Source: Sclerotinia nivalis
Taxonomy: Eukaryota > Ascomycota > Leotiomycetes > Helotiales > Sclerotiniaceae
Reading direction: 5' to 3'
Length of the DNA stretch: 64,000 bases
NCBI GenBank assembly: GCA_029531795.1
Contig: JAPEIS010000001.1
Location: 3,224,001-3,288,000 of the forward strand
Shown here: in pieces, positions 53,172 to 64,000 of the stretch
How positions within the stretch are numbered: the first letter of the stretch is position 1
How the letters are laid out: every line of letters starts with the position of its first letter
Translations under genes and position numbers: made by a program
Notes under the pieces: model-generated
What the model was told of the DNA's origin: nothing
Database searches by the model: none
What the model saw: the letters and a program-made list of their open reading frames with translations, nothing else

Positions 53172-54826
53172 GAGAGTTTTGTTGATGTTACTAGTATTAA
53201 CAATTGCCTAGAAGTAGTACGTCGTAATTTGGTTTGGTTTGGTAGTTGAGGGATAAGTAAAGTTAAGGAACAAGGTAAGAAAGAATTGTCGGTGCTGACT
53301 TAGCTTTTTATTAACCTTTTGTGCCTATGATTTTGGTCAAGTAAGTACCGGCACATTTTTATGTACAGGGATTCACATTTACAAGTTTGAAGGTTTGTTG
53401 GAAAGTAAAAAGCAAAAAGGGTTTGATAAGTTGGATAATAAAAGTTGATGATTTATCGATAGGTATAGGTATGTACTCGAGTATTGTATATACCTATATA
53501 CCTAGATATTGTACCTTCTTTTCTATAGGTGCGGTTTAATTTGTACCCAAGTTTGCACCCAAGTTTGTACCCAAGTTTGAATACCTAGTAAATGTTCATC
53601 CTGTCGATACACCTTATACGAAATGGATCATATGTTGGAGGAGTTGGGTCCCTCTTTTTCTACCTAGTATTTACTACTGTTAGGTAGTAGGTATACTAAA
53701 CATTACTCGGGCAACTGGGTACCTTGAAATGCATCAAATTCCAACATATGGGTCATCCACTTTGAAAGTTAAGTAATTCAATAGATTTCGATGACAGGCA
53801 TATTTCAAACTACGGCAGAGTTAGCCACTAGGTACATGATCGATGATATTATAATGTACCCCAGCCCATCAGCCCATCAGCCCATCAGAGTAGATCCTGC
53901 TGCGTTAAGATGAATGATGACCTCCCGTACTAAGTAGTTCTTGACGAGATGAAAGTTTCCAAAGTATAGTTCATATAGTGCATGGATATTAGGAGAGTAT
54001 TCACCAATAGGTATCATTTATTGAGGGGTATTCACGCACTTATTGTCATTGATCGGAGCTTTCAAAGTATCCAATACATACTAGACTTTAGTCGGGTTAT
54101 TCGTCCAATTTGTTGTCAATAAATGAAGCTCTAAAATGTTTGGAATATGTACTAATGGGTAATCAAGCATTCAAGCATTCAGCATCATGCATTCAGCATC
54201 AAGCATTTACTCACAGTCCTCTTCGTTAGGCCAATTTTGATAACTTACTAGATATTTAGCGTAACGGTAAGAAATCTATCCTGGGAAGATGTTGAAAATC
54301 CGTGCATCAACAGATTCAACACATGGACCCATCCTTATCTTCAGTTGTTGAAGCATTTGAACACTCAGTTGTGTACTCCCATTGAACAATCAGGTTATAG
54401 AATAATCCAATGAAATTCAAGACCTTCCAGAACCGAGTTGATTGAGGAATCTTTGATGAATGTAACATGCCATTCATTATTGCCTTTGATCCAATTTTCT
54501 GCCGGTACCGAGATACTGGAGCAAGTCATTTTACATGTACAAGGCGTGTACCTACCTGTTGAGCCCCGCCTATCCGCCTGTCCACCAAAATTGAATGATT
54601 ACAGGTGTGGGTTCATTTGAGAAACTTATTTTTTCCCAAAAGGTACTTCTCACTAGGTAAAGACAGATAGAATGAAGTAAGTACCTATCTAGTAGGTAAA
54701 CAATAGTATAGGTAGCATAGGTATCATTAAAATACCTAGTTAGCATATACCTAGTATATACCTAGCATGTATCTTGAATCTTGATGTACTGGAAATGATG
54801 CAAGATCACTCAATCATTCATCACTT

Positions 54827-54905
54827 CACTTCATCACACTCCACTTCATCACACTCCACTTCATCACACTCCACTCCACTCCTCACACTTCACTTCATCA
54901 CACTC
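54827..54905. repeat. Period-15 tandem repeat
   Basis: Units of CACTTCATCACACTC, about five, with partial internal duplications of CACTC. Confidence 0.8.
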
Positions 54906-55947
54906 CACTCCACTTCACTCCTCACTCGCCTCAAATTCGAATCGCTGCTTTTATTACTCCGTACATTGATCACCATCCGCTTAGATAATACTTTTTTAAT
55001 ATCTTGGCATAACCTATTTGCTCCACATCAGTGCGTAAGATTACGAATTAAACCCTTCCAAGACTTTTTAATCAAGTTCGGACCAAGTCTTCATTCAATA
55101 ATATACCTGCTTCATTGCCCAGTAACCTAACACCTTCTCCAGCAAAATCATGGCTCTATCCGGATACTTCCTATATCGAATTCACAAAATGAGGAAAAGT
55201 TGAAAATTGAAAACTTGGAAACGTATATACTAGGTACGGTCACCCTTCTCTCAGTTAAATCCCCGTACCATTATCCTTTATACAACTACCATCAATCTTT
55301 TCCCATATCCACCGAGTATATGGACATTGAACGGCCGATTAACCCGGTCATTTTTACCTTTTACCTTTCCTTCCTTGTCCTAACTGTTGGTTCAAATTCA
55401 TATTAAAATCCATTGATCCATTTCCCTCATCGTTCGAGAACATTTAGTCCTCACATATAAATCCAAACTAATCCTCATTGACCATACAATACCTTGTCTT
55501 TGCCCTGCCAAGGTACAGTAACATACCGTTGTTCACCCTCGTGTCCCATTGGTCTCACTTTACCATTGTCGCGGGTCCTTCTGAGATCGGTTCGCCCCAA
55601 AAAGAGGTATGTGTGCCGCGTTTACTCGTTACTGTATACTTCGTTAATCATTCTATTCTCATCTAAAAGGTCGTGTTGATATACATACCACCATCGTATG
55701 CTTCATTTCCTGTACTCCCTCATCTTAGAGTACAAGATATAGATACTTGGCATGATTTCTCTAAACAAAATGTATGTATCCATATGTAAGGAAGCTGATC
55801 ATTTCTTTTCATAGTATATCCTTTTGAGCATGTAGTGCAGAGCTCGTTCTTATACCTCCCACTTCCTTTCACCTATTTGATCACCAACAATCTTTTCATG
55901 GTCAAGGATAGGGTCGGCAGTGTTGTTTTCGTATCACATATTCCAAC

Positions 55948-57773
55948 ATGTCATCAAGTCAATCAAATATTGATCAATTTGATACTCATCAAAAATTTTC
56001 ACTTTGTGCGGAGGAATCAGGTTCAACATCTCCAGCTCCAGAAACCAAGCTGGATCAACATGGATTACCATTAGTACCTCAACCCAGTCACTTTAAAGAT
56101 GATCCATTGGTATGTTGTTTTCATCATTATCCGATACTGCCGAAATATCTCTAAATTTCAGATACATCCCTTCATCTCATTCAAATTTTATCTCTTCGAT
56201 AAACAAACACAACGCTGATAATCTACAGAATTGGCCAACATGGCTCAAATGGGCAGTTCTCATTCAAGTTGGCTACATGGCCGCATTAGGACCCTACAAT
56301 GCCGCCCTCATTAATCCAAGTTTAGTTCTCTTGAGTAATACGCTTGGTGTCAGTCCTCAAGTAGCCGCATACAGTACAACTACAGCAATTATCACGGGAG
56401 GTGTTTCACCATTCATTTACGCGCCTCTTACAAATATCTATGGTCGTAGACCTATCACCTTATTTGCAATCATCTTGACTATCATTGGAGGAGTAACATC
56501 AGCTTGCTCAACTACATTTGCCCAACTCGTTGGTACAAGGGCACTTTGTGGGGCTGGATTTGGTGGGATGATGTCAGTAGGAACTGCTTGTGTGAATGAT
56601 ATGTTTTTTCTTCATCAAAGAGGTGAGGCTACTGGTGTATATTCTGTTTTTATAACAAATGGTGCTCATGTGGCTGCTATCAGTAAGTTAACTCACCTAA
56701 GTTAACTTTCCATATGAAGAGCAACTAACCTCATCAATATAGTTGGTGGTTATCTTGGTTCATCCTTAGGCTGGCAATGGGATTACTGGCTCGGAGCTAT
56801 CAGTACATCTGTTTCACTCCTCCTTGCCATTTTTCTCTTCCCCGAAACACTCTTCTCTCGAGATCCCTCCTATCTCTCTACGCGTACTAAAACCCGCACA
56901 TACTATGAACTTCTCTGGGATTTTCGAGGGAACACTCTCCCTAATCGTTCACTCCACTTCTCCCACTTCTTACAGTCCTTCTATATGCTTCGCTACCCTT
57001 CCATCTTCTTCCCTTTTTGGTACTACACATGGGCATGGACTTTCATTAACGTTATGCCCGCTATCACCATCGCCACCATTTACACTGGATTTTACCATTT
57101 AAAATCCGGTCCCATTGGTCTCTGTCTGGGTGTTTCTCTCATGATTGGTAGTTTCCTAGGAGAACTCAGCGCGGGAAAAGCAAGTGATTATGTCATGTAT
57201 CGTATGGCGAGAAAAAATGGAGATGTAAGGAAACCGGAATATAGACTTTATCTTTGTTGTTTATCAGCGGTGTTTATGCCGGTTGGATTGATTGTTTTTG
57301 GGGCTACGGTAGGAAAAGCTCATTATATAATTCCTCTTATTGGATTGGCTATTGGTATGTTTACTTATTTTTATGTCTTGTCAATTTCTACCCTTATTTC
57401 AACTTCACCATCCTCCGTTCTACAAACCCTCCCTTTCCCTTCTCGCCTACCCCATACCTAAAACCCCAACTAACACCCACCCCCAGGCGTCTTCGGCCTC
57501 CAAATCGCCTCCACAACCCTCTACGCCTACGTCTCCGACTGCTACAAACCACAAACGGCCGAAACAGGCGTCCTCTTCAATCTTTCCCGCGGTCTCTCAT
57601 TCGTCGTTGGTTATTTCGCTCTGCCGTTTGCGGATGAAGTGGGGTTTACGTGGGCGTGGTTTACTTTTGCGATGACGCTTTTTGTGTTCTTTTTACCGGT
57701 GGGGGCGTTGATTTGGTGGGGGGAGGAGTGGAGGGGGAGGGGTGGGGTGCCGGGGTTTCATAGGTGGTTGTAG
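55948..57773 (+). CDS. MFS transporter (DHA1, Hol1/Tpo-like)
   Basis: Proton-driven plasma-membrane transporter of the 12-helix DHA1 group; its fungal relatives export drugs, polyamines or cations. Exons 55948-56109, 56229-56682, 56743-57354 and 57487-57773 give 504 residues, phases closing. The cytoplasmic N-terminus ends in FKDDPLNWPTWLKW across the first junction, a family hallmark. TM1 contains YMAALGPYNAALINPSL; the loop 2-3 motif A is ANIYGRRP-like (LTNIYGRRPITLF); motif C-like AGFGGMMSVG; a mid loop (RDPSYLSTRTKTRTYYELLW); and the second half ends LPVGALIWWGEEWRGRGGVP. The late exon is GC-rich and in a different codon style from the others. Its nearest regulator is the divergent Zn2Cys6 gene 3.2 kb away; a link is possible but unsupported. 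Substrate unknown. Confidence 0.93.
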
Positions 57774-59385
57774 GAGGGTGTGGTCTTGTATTTGAAACTT
57801 AGAGGGTTTTGTGGTGAGTATTATTTGATTTGATTTGATTTGATTTGATATGATATAGACTTCCCATCGCTCAAAATATATCTATGACCATTTGAGTTTG
57901 ACTCACCTACGAAGAATGACTGGAGAGCTACTATATTTAATCTGAGAAGCATATAGGTTCACATCCCTTTTTTCCATCAGTGAAAAGTCTAGTATAATTT
58001 CCCCGATATGTTCAATTTAACCATAATACACCTCATGTTCGAAACCCCCTTCCACAAAAAACACCTAAAATTACCATCTCATTCACATCATTCATCAACA
58101 ACAAGCCTATTCAAAACCTTTATCAGACATATCCACAACAATCTTGAAAATTTATTCTTAAATACCGAAGACATACGACATACTCACTATATTCAACCAT
58201 CTCCATATTGCAGACGACATCAAAGATAAGAACAATACATCCACCACCTCCGCCCCAGAACCCATGTAAGCAGGATTTCCTAACCATCAAGAATACTCAG
58301 AAGCTTCATATGAACGACTGTGAAGTATAAAATCAACCAAATAAACACAACGACGACGAAAAGATGACAGAAAAATTAGAAGATCAAAAGTCATTTAAGA
58401 GTACCTCCGATTAGGAGTCCAGGAACTAGTAAATGGGCCATCGATAACGAGGCAGCAAGAAAGGCATGGCCGAGGACTCAGCATCTCAAACGCGATCGAA
58501 AATTTAAGACAGAAAGAGATATAACGAGTGAGATTACTTACTACTGGAGATAAAGCCAACGATGAACGTATAATAGAAATAGAAATTAAAAGTGAGATTG
58601 AGACGAGCCGAACGAGATGGGTATTCAACCGACGGAAGAAGAACGGGGGATGATAAATAAAGTAAGTCAGAAGAAGAATGAGACCGGCGCAAAATATGCT
58701 CGAGAAGCTCGCGAAATTGCTGAATGCATCGTGTTAGAGTAATATTATATTACAATGCCTTTACAACCAGTACAAAATCAAATCCGTGACGTTTTGCCAC
58801 GATGGCGAGAAACAGGTAGAATGCATGCACAGCGAAAGCCAATTGCGTCGCAATCTTATTCGGAAACACAAAGGGGAGCGGGGCAAAAAATATCCTAACA
58901 GTAAGAGGCTACAGACTTTAATGAGAATTCCAGACGAGACTGATTATTTATGAAAATACTTCATTCATGTCAGGAGAGTATGATACAATGACATTGTATA
59001 ATTTGAGATCGGGATATTCAGTCATGACCAAAGCGACTTTGGATGATAGTTCAAGAATACGCAAAGAATAGCTAGACAGTAAGAGATAGAATATAATTAG
59101 GACTCGGGATTGAAAAATCAGATATGATGAAGATGATTGCATTTAAACTTGTTATGATATATAGGTTTGTAGGTATTAGTCAGCGGGACAAATCAATCCA
59201 TTTAACGAATTCTATGTATTTTCGCCGTCTACCCGCCTCCATCGGTTTAGTTGATGAAATCCTCGAGTTTTCCTGACAACCTTGAGTCAAGATGGTTTTA
59301 TATGCCCAATTATCCACTCAAGTATGCAATTCCTTAACTTGCCTGGGTCTTTCTTTGGCCCACTCGAAGTTCAATCTCTGCTGGA
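57774..59385. other. Convergent intergenic region, 1.6 kb
   Basis: Between the ends of the MFS gene and NMT1. It starts with a TGATT repeat (57824-57850). Open frames of 60-77 codons show no motifs. Nothing else is supported. Confidence 0.5.
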
Positions 59386-61177
59386 TTACAACATAACGAC
59401 ACCCACCCCACTTCCAGCAGCATGAATTCTATTCATCTTATCCACACCACCCGCAATGTTGTTCGCCTTATAGTTGTACAAATAATAATGTAACTGGCCA
59501 TCACCAGCCCCGAATTTCTGCTCTTCCAAAAACAAAGTATTATCCATAAGCGTCAACGCATTAAAGACATCGAATTTAAATTTCTTAGCAATGATAAGAG
59601 CATCATGTGTGAGTTCATTGAGGCGTTTACCAAGATCGGCTCTAGGGCTGGCTGGATCAAGGGCAATCGTTGAGGCGTAGTAGAAAAGGTAGGCAGCGCG
59701 AACATTAGTGTGCTTGGGGTGGCCAATGACAGAGGATTCGAGACAATAAAATGAAAAGAAATCAGTGAGTTTCTTGGTTGCAGGGTCCTATGAAGGTGTT
59801 AGTTTGTGGTGAAATGATATATAAAAACTGTAAATTACCTCTACAACATAACACCAGATGACTTGCTCAGCAGGATCCTCAATTCTATTGAAAAGCCAAT
59901 GCTCTACTTCCTCTCTAGTGAAAACTGGTGCCATGTCAAATTTTGCCAGGTACTTCTTTAGGAGATCCAAGACCCCATCAATATCTTTGGCTTCCATAGG
60001 TCTCAATCCTTTAGTGGATGTATTCGATGGTAGAGCAAATTTACGAACTTGTCGCTCTGGTGTACTTCCCGGCGGTAGGGGACTGAATTTGACCTCGTGT
60101 AACTTTTTCCAATCCAACGAACGATGATAATATCTACATGTACTGACTGGCTTAGGTAAGACCACACCAGCAGTATATATTGCCTGCCATGTCCCTTCTA
60201 GGTAACATCTACGTGTAATCTCTTTGATGAGAACGGGCGCTAATCGTTTCGATCGAAGCTTCTTGTGGATGCAAAGGAAGTTGACTTCGGAGGCTTTGAG
60301 GGTTTTGTTTCGTACTCGAAGTGCAACTGGTATGGCTGATATGAAAGCGACTAACTTCCCTGATACACTAGCTCGAACGCCAACGTGCCATTCCTTACTC
60401 CAACCTGGCGACATGAGTGCCCTAAGATGTCAGTGAAAATCATTTCAATGTTATATCAATATCTTACCATCTGAGGAATGACTTTGAGTAATTAAATCGG
60501 AACATAGCTTCATCATCTTCAACGTAGTGGCCGTATAATAAATCGAAAACTTCTTGCAAAGCCTCATCACTTGTCATATCCATTGTAACCCAATTAAACC
60601 CAGCTATCAGTGGACCAGGTTCTTTTGGTACTTGTTCCGGATCAACAATTTTAAATGGACCTTCTTCGATAACTTCTGAGCTTTCCCCAAACTTAGGAAC
60701 CGGTTGTGTTTGCCAAAATTTGTATGCGCCCATTTCCTTAACGTTCTTCCCGCTTGAGGCTAACCCGGTCATGATATCCTCTAAACTGAGCTTTCGTACA
60801 GCTTCTGCAGCTTGCTTCCCGGACAGATCGCCATCGACAGCACCAATTTGTTGTGCCAGAGCCGGGTTTAATGCGAGTAGTTCTCCAATTTGAGATTTAC
60901 TGAGACCTGCAACAGCTTTTGAGAGGTCATCTCTTGTAGTATCTTCGGTTGATCCACTTGAAGATGCTCCTACTCCTAGTGCGGCCTTTATCTTCTTTCG
61001 CTTTGATTTCTTCTTCTTTCCGGTAGCTGGCGTGCCAGTTGCGCCAGTGGTTGTTTCATCATTATCCTCTTCATTTTCGGATTCGACTTGTGCTTGGGTA
61101 GAGGAAGTATCTCCGGGGTTATCTTCAGAGGCAATTTGTTTACCCTTAGGCTCAAGAGGTGCTGGATCGTCTGCCAT
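59386..61177 (-). CDS. NMT1: Glycylpeptide N-tetradecanoyltransferase (N-myristoyltransferase)
   Basis: Transfers myristate from myristoyl-CoA to N-terminal glycines of proteins; cytosolic, essential in fungi. Exons 60468-61177, 59839-60421 and 59386-59787 give 564 residues; introns of 46 and 51 nt. The Ala/Ser/Lys-rich N-terminal arm with [11 protein letters not shown] (ribosome-binding type) is followed by [11 protein letters not shown], then GFNWVTMDM; the exon 1/2 junction restores [20 protein letters not shown]. Signature 1 appears as [19 protein letters not shown] with the oxyanion-hole FLCIHKKLR, followed by [11 protein letters not shown]. The C-terminal signature [16 protein letters not shown] and the terminal carboxylate region ending GVGVVML are intact; the terminal Leu acts as the catalytic base in this family. 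Full length and apparently functional. The upstream neighbour on the same strand is the ABHD12-like gene. Confidence 0.96.
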
Positions 61178-61926
61178 TATTTTTCGGTGATGTATAGGAT
61201 GAATAGAGAGAGATGTAACAAAAATGTGGATGATCAGAGTGTTCAACAAACAACCTGGAAGTGGGAAGCTTGTTGGCGGGGTTATAACGCTAAAATTTGA
61301 TTCGTAACACAAAAGTCCGACCAGTCCTAAAGAGGGAGTGCCAAAATGACCTTACTAATTTCGTACGCACAATATCACCACAATATCATATAAGGGAACG
61401 AACTAGCAAGGCAAACTAAGGATAAAAAGCATATTTTACAGTGTCTATATTTGAGTGACTGAGTGATGCAAATAAAAAACCTGTGCTTCAAAATATGTGC
61501 ATTCTTCCATACGCCTTCGATACCTTTTATGATATATACATACAACAAATCTATGTCTAGTACTCAAATTTTATATTGCCTATGCTTCCATTATCATCGA
61601 TTTGCTGATCATGGTAATACCCCTCCATTGTCAAAACCAAATGCCTTAAACTATAACATCGAAGAGTCAGTAATAGTAATGTAATAGCATGTATGTAAAA
61701 AGGTTTTAGATTCAAAGAGTAAGGAAAATTCTAAACAGAGAACATCAAGAGGAAGACTTTCAAGAGTCATGGGGGACCAGAAATGTCTCATGGGTAAAGA
61801 GGTAGAATATGTGCATTGAAATATTAGGGAGCACGATATGAAAGAGCGGATTAAGCTTACAACTGCTAAAGATAGAGGCGCATAAGTCAGAACCGTACTA
61901 TGAGCTAGAAATAAGTTAGCAAAAGC
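61178..61926. promoter_or_regulatory. Intergenic region upstream of NMT1
   Basis: 749 nt between two minus-strand genes; it contains the NMT1 promoter and the 3'UTR of the hydrolase gene. No other element was seen. Confidence 0.4.
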
Positions 61927-63274
61927 TTAAACATCTTTAATGGTGACGTGTAAATACTTACCGCCATGACCAACAACTTCTTGTCGAATAATCTTATCAT
62001 TTCCAGTCTTCCAAGTCGAAATGAAAGCTCCATCACCCATATCAATTGTATTTCGCGCTTTCATCTTCTCTAATAACTCCATATCTATCCCACTATCCAT
62101 AGTACCATTCGCCGCTGCCGCAAATAGCCCTTGGGAATGATACCATGGGATCTCGTAATCATCCAAAGCATGAATTATGAATAATCGTACCCGCTTGCTG
62201 ATCTGAACAAAATTCATGAGTCGTGAGGTAGAAGGCCATTTGTCATTCACATAGCTAATGAATAGTTTTTGCAACGCGGGATACGGTCTCAATGGTGAGA
62301 GCAATGGTATCCAACCCGCAATAGAGTAACTGGCGAGTAAGTCTGAAACATCTGTAAAGCCGGCTACAAGTACAACACCTGCAAATTCGATCCCTTGCAA
62401 TGCAAAATGTTCAATCACTCCACATGCAACTGCTGTTCCTAAACTCTGTCCTAGAACAACAATTCGAGAAGATGGAACTTTGGCGACTTTCATAGCCCAA
62501 TCGACTGCCGCAATGCCATCCGTAATGAGACCTTCTTCGGTGGGGAAGCCAGTTGAGCGACCAAACCCTCGATAATCAATGGCTAAAATGTGAATATTTG
62601 AGGTGCTCCCATCAGGCATCGCCCGATATGAACCCGTTCGTTCTCCTTGAGCCACGTTCCCAAAAGTCTGTCGTACAATCAGTTGATGGCATCAAATACA
62701 AAAAGAGAAAACTATTCGTACCCCGTGAACTTTTATTATTAGCGTGTGATGTAAAGATGATCCGGGGAAGACTCACAATTGATAATCAGCCGAGCGTCTG
62801 GGTCACCTCTCAGCAATTCGAATCCTTTCGTAAGACTTATATCATCAACGAACCCCGAAGGTTGCCTCAATATCTCGGATTCATGCTTAGCATAAAGCCC
62901 AAGTGGCATTATGTGCCAAGCGTAGAGAGTCTCCCCATCTGGAGTACTGAAATTGAATGGTGATACTTGATTCTCTACACAGATTTTGAGCAATGGAGGA
63001 TATGTATGTACATGGCTAATATTACTGACTAGCGAAGCCAAACCTTTCTGGCTTATCTATATCCGTTGCCCAGGCTTGTGGCAAACGCAATTTATGCGCA
63101 TACATAACACTTTAGGTATGAGCAAAACGTTAAATTCATTGTTGAAACAGAATGCACAACTTACTGTCTTTGCAGCCATGGATTTGTCAAGGCAATCAAT
63201 GCTAAAGCGTAGAAGGAAAGTCCAAAGAAAAGAAAAAAGTATGCTTTCTTGAAGATGGGAGCCAAGGGTGCCAT
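61927..63274 (-). CDS. ABHD12-like membrane alpha/beta hydrolase (five exons, one of 8 nt)
   Basis: Serine hydrolase resembling animal ABHD12, a lysophosphatidylserine/monoacylglycerol lipase (family knowledge; fungal substrate unknown). Exons: 63165-63274, 63030-63109, 62777-62974, 62722-62729 and 61927-62667, giving 378 residues. An N-terminal signal anchor (FFLFFGLSFYALALIAL) precedes PWLQRHVMYAHKLRLPQAW. Exon 2/3 joins as RFGFAKNQVSPFNF, followed by TPDGETLYAWHIMPL. The 8-nt exon TTCACGGG is needed to make IINFHGTFGNVAQG, the oxyanion-hole HG motif; without it the frame fails. Next come DYRGFGRSTG, nucleophile elbow VLGQSLGTA, acid in IIHALDDYEIPW and histidine in VGHGGKYLHV. Introns are 47-55 nt with CTAAT or CTGAT branch sites. 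Total coding length is divisible by three. Confidence 0.9.
62722..62729 (-). other. 8-nt microexon of the ABHD12-like gene
   Basis: TTCACGGG on the minus strand, between an AAAAG acceptor (AG at 62731-62730) and a GTACGA donor (62721-62720). The flanking introns are 47 and 54 nt, each with a branch-like CTAAT or CTGAT. It supplies two bases of Phe plus His-Gly. Confidence 0.75.
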
Positions 63275-64000
63275 ACTGTGAATGACAAAATCTCAAGAGA
63301 GGAAAAGCTAGAGAGAGATAGGAGAAAAGGTCAGACTGGATGAACAATGGATAATTATCAAATAGATATCTTAAGAAATTTAGTGATTGAATGATTCAGA
63401 AAAAGTAAGGAAATATATATATCATGTTAGCCATGAGAGATAGAGATGTCGCCGCTCAGCCGCGCGGATAAGAAGGATTATGAATAGATACCGAATGACT
63501 GTGTGAAGTATGAACGAAGGGAAAAACAATCAATTATTGAATACTGTATCCATAAGAGTGGGTGTTGTGTACATACATACTATATATACATGTATGTGTA
63601 TTATGTACTAAGGAACAGGACTTACACGTTCTTTTCATCAAACTTCAATAATCCTTTCTTTATGAATTCCTTATTTCCTTCGAACTTCAACTACTAGATA
63701 TGATCTTTAAGTATCATAGGCTTTTCAGAAACATAATTGAGGTTGTGATGATTGCAAGCTGCAGGTTACAGGATCACTCGGTTGTTGTCTATAAGAAGGG
63801 AAATCCAAAAGTTTAGTTGTTCCTAGGGTGCCCTACTGCCCTACCAAATTCACTTCCGTCGCGCTTCACTATTTCCCTTCACTTCACTACACTTTACTTA
63901 CTTACAACTTCAGCTCCAACCAATTTAATTCCTTTTTTTTTTACCACCAAATTTGCAAGACGCCTGCATATAAATTCAAACATTGCAACTGAAAGCTGAA
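63275..64000. other. Upstream region at right edge
   Basis: The promoter region of the ABHD12-like gene and possibly of a plus-strand gene beyond the window. The open frames 63503-63697 and 63817-63999 have no recognisable content. Confidence 0.4.

Larger units (their letters stand above)
52794..55947. promoter_or_regulatory. Long divergent intergenic region, 3.2 kb
   Basis: Between the second Zn2Cys6 gene (minus) and the second MFS transporter (plus). No gene is supported. It carries a TATGGAG heptanucleotide repeat (53127-53171), CCCAAGTTTG repeats (53549-53580), CCATCAGC repeats (53867-53888), a period-15 CACTTCATCACACTC repeat (54827-54905), and many TACCTA/TAGGTA words. The long upstream region of a regulator may hold extended 5'UTR. 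Confidence 0.5.

Overview
The window is nuclear DNA of a filamentous ascomycete. Genes carry short (46-150 nt) GT..AG introns with CTAAC/CTGAT-like branch sites, intergenic DNA is long and AT-rich, and the gene content is Pezizomycotina-like: Zn2Cys6 regulators, MFS pumps, a 2EXR-domain relic and a dispersed 5S rRNA gene. Protein flavour suggests a leotiomycete such as Botrytis or Sclerotinia; that placement is an impression, not a measurement.

Layout: 1-588 (-) N-terminus of a Zn2Cys6 regulator running off the left edge; 589-4920 gene-poor; 4921-6509 (-) MFS transporter; 7330-10062 (+) disordered AT-hook protein; 10786-11931 (-) DapA/HpaI-like class I aldolase; 11932-16743 gene-poor, with a tRNA-like relic and a CpG-dense minisatellite; 16744-20046 (-) NF-X1/FAP1-type zinc-finger protein; 21156-21908 (+) broken 2EXR gene; 22180-23338 (-) HIS1; 24060-24434 (+) ribosomal protein eS28; 25362-26345 (+) tail-anchored disordered protein; 27573-29140 (-) LYAR-type zinc-finger protein; 31869-33357 (+) Bem46 hydrolase; 35164-41235 (-) Cdc42/Rho exchange factor with DH, BAR and SH3 modules; 43342-47725 (+) telomerase reverse transcriptase (TERT); about 48795-49415 a decayed hAT-like element; 50067-52793 (-) second Zn2Cys6 regulator; 52794-55947 gene-poor; 55948-57773 (+) second MFS transporter; 59386-61177 (-) N-myristoyltransferase; 61927-63274 (-) ABHD12-like hydrolase.

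The genes are mostly unrelated housekeeping functions (histidine synthesis, ribosome, telomere replication, protein lipidation, polarity signalling, lipid hydrolysis) and do not form a biosynthetic cluster. Shared intergenic space gives some possible co-regulated divergent pairs, notably HIS1/RPS28 (about 0.7 kb apart).

The most unusual structure is a full-length, apparently intact 5S rRNA gene lying in sense orientation inside the penultimate-to-last intron of TERT. That intron is 417 nt where the other TERT introns are 46-78 nt, so a Pol III gene with its own terminators sits inside a Pol II gene needed for telomere maintenance. Other points of note are an 8-nt microexon that encodes the oxyanion-hole His-Gly of the ABHD12-like hydrolase, a perfect inverted repeat containing a TATA-like box upstream of TERT, a CpG-dense 15/20-nt minisatellite, and a 90-nt perfect in-frame duplication in the AT-hook protein. 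Gene models were built by hand from splice consensus, frame phase and family conservation; all phases close correctly in the multi-exon models given.
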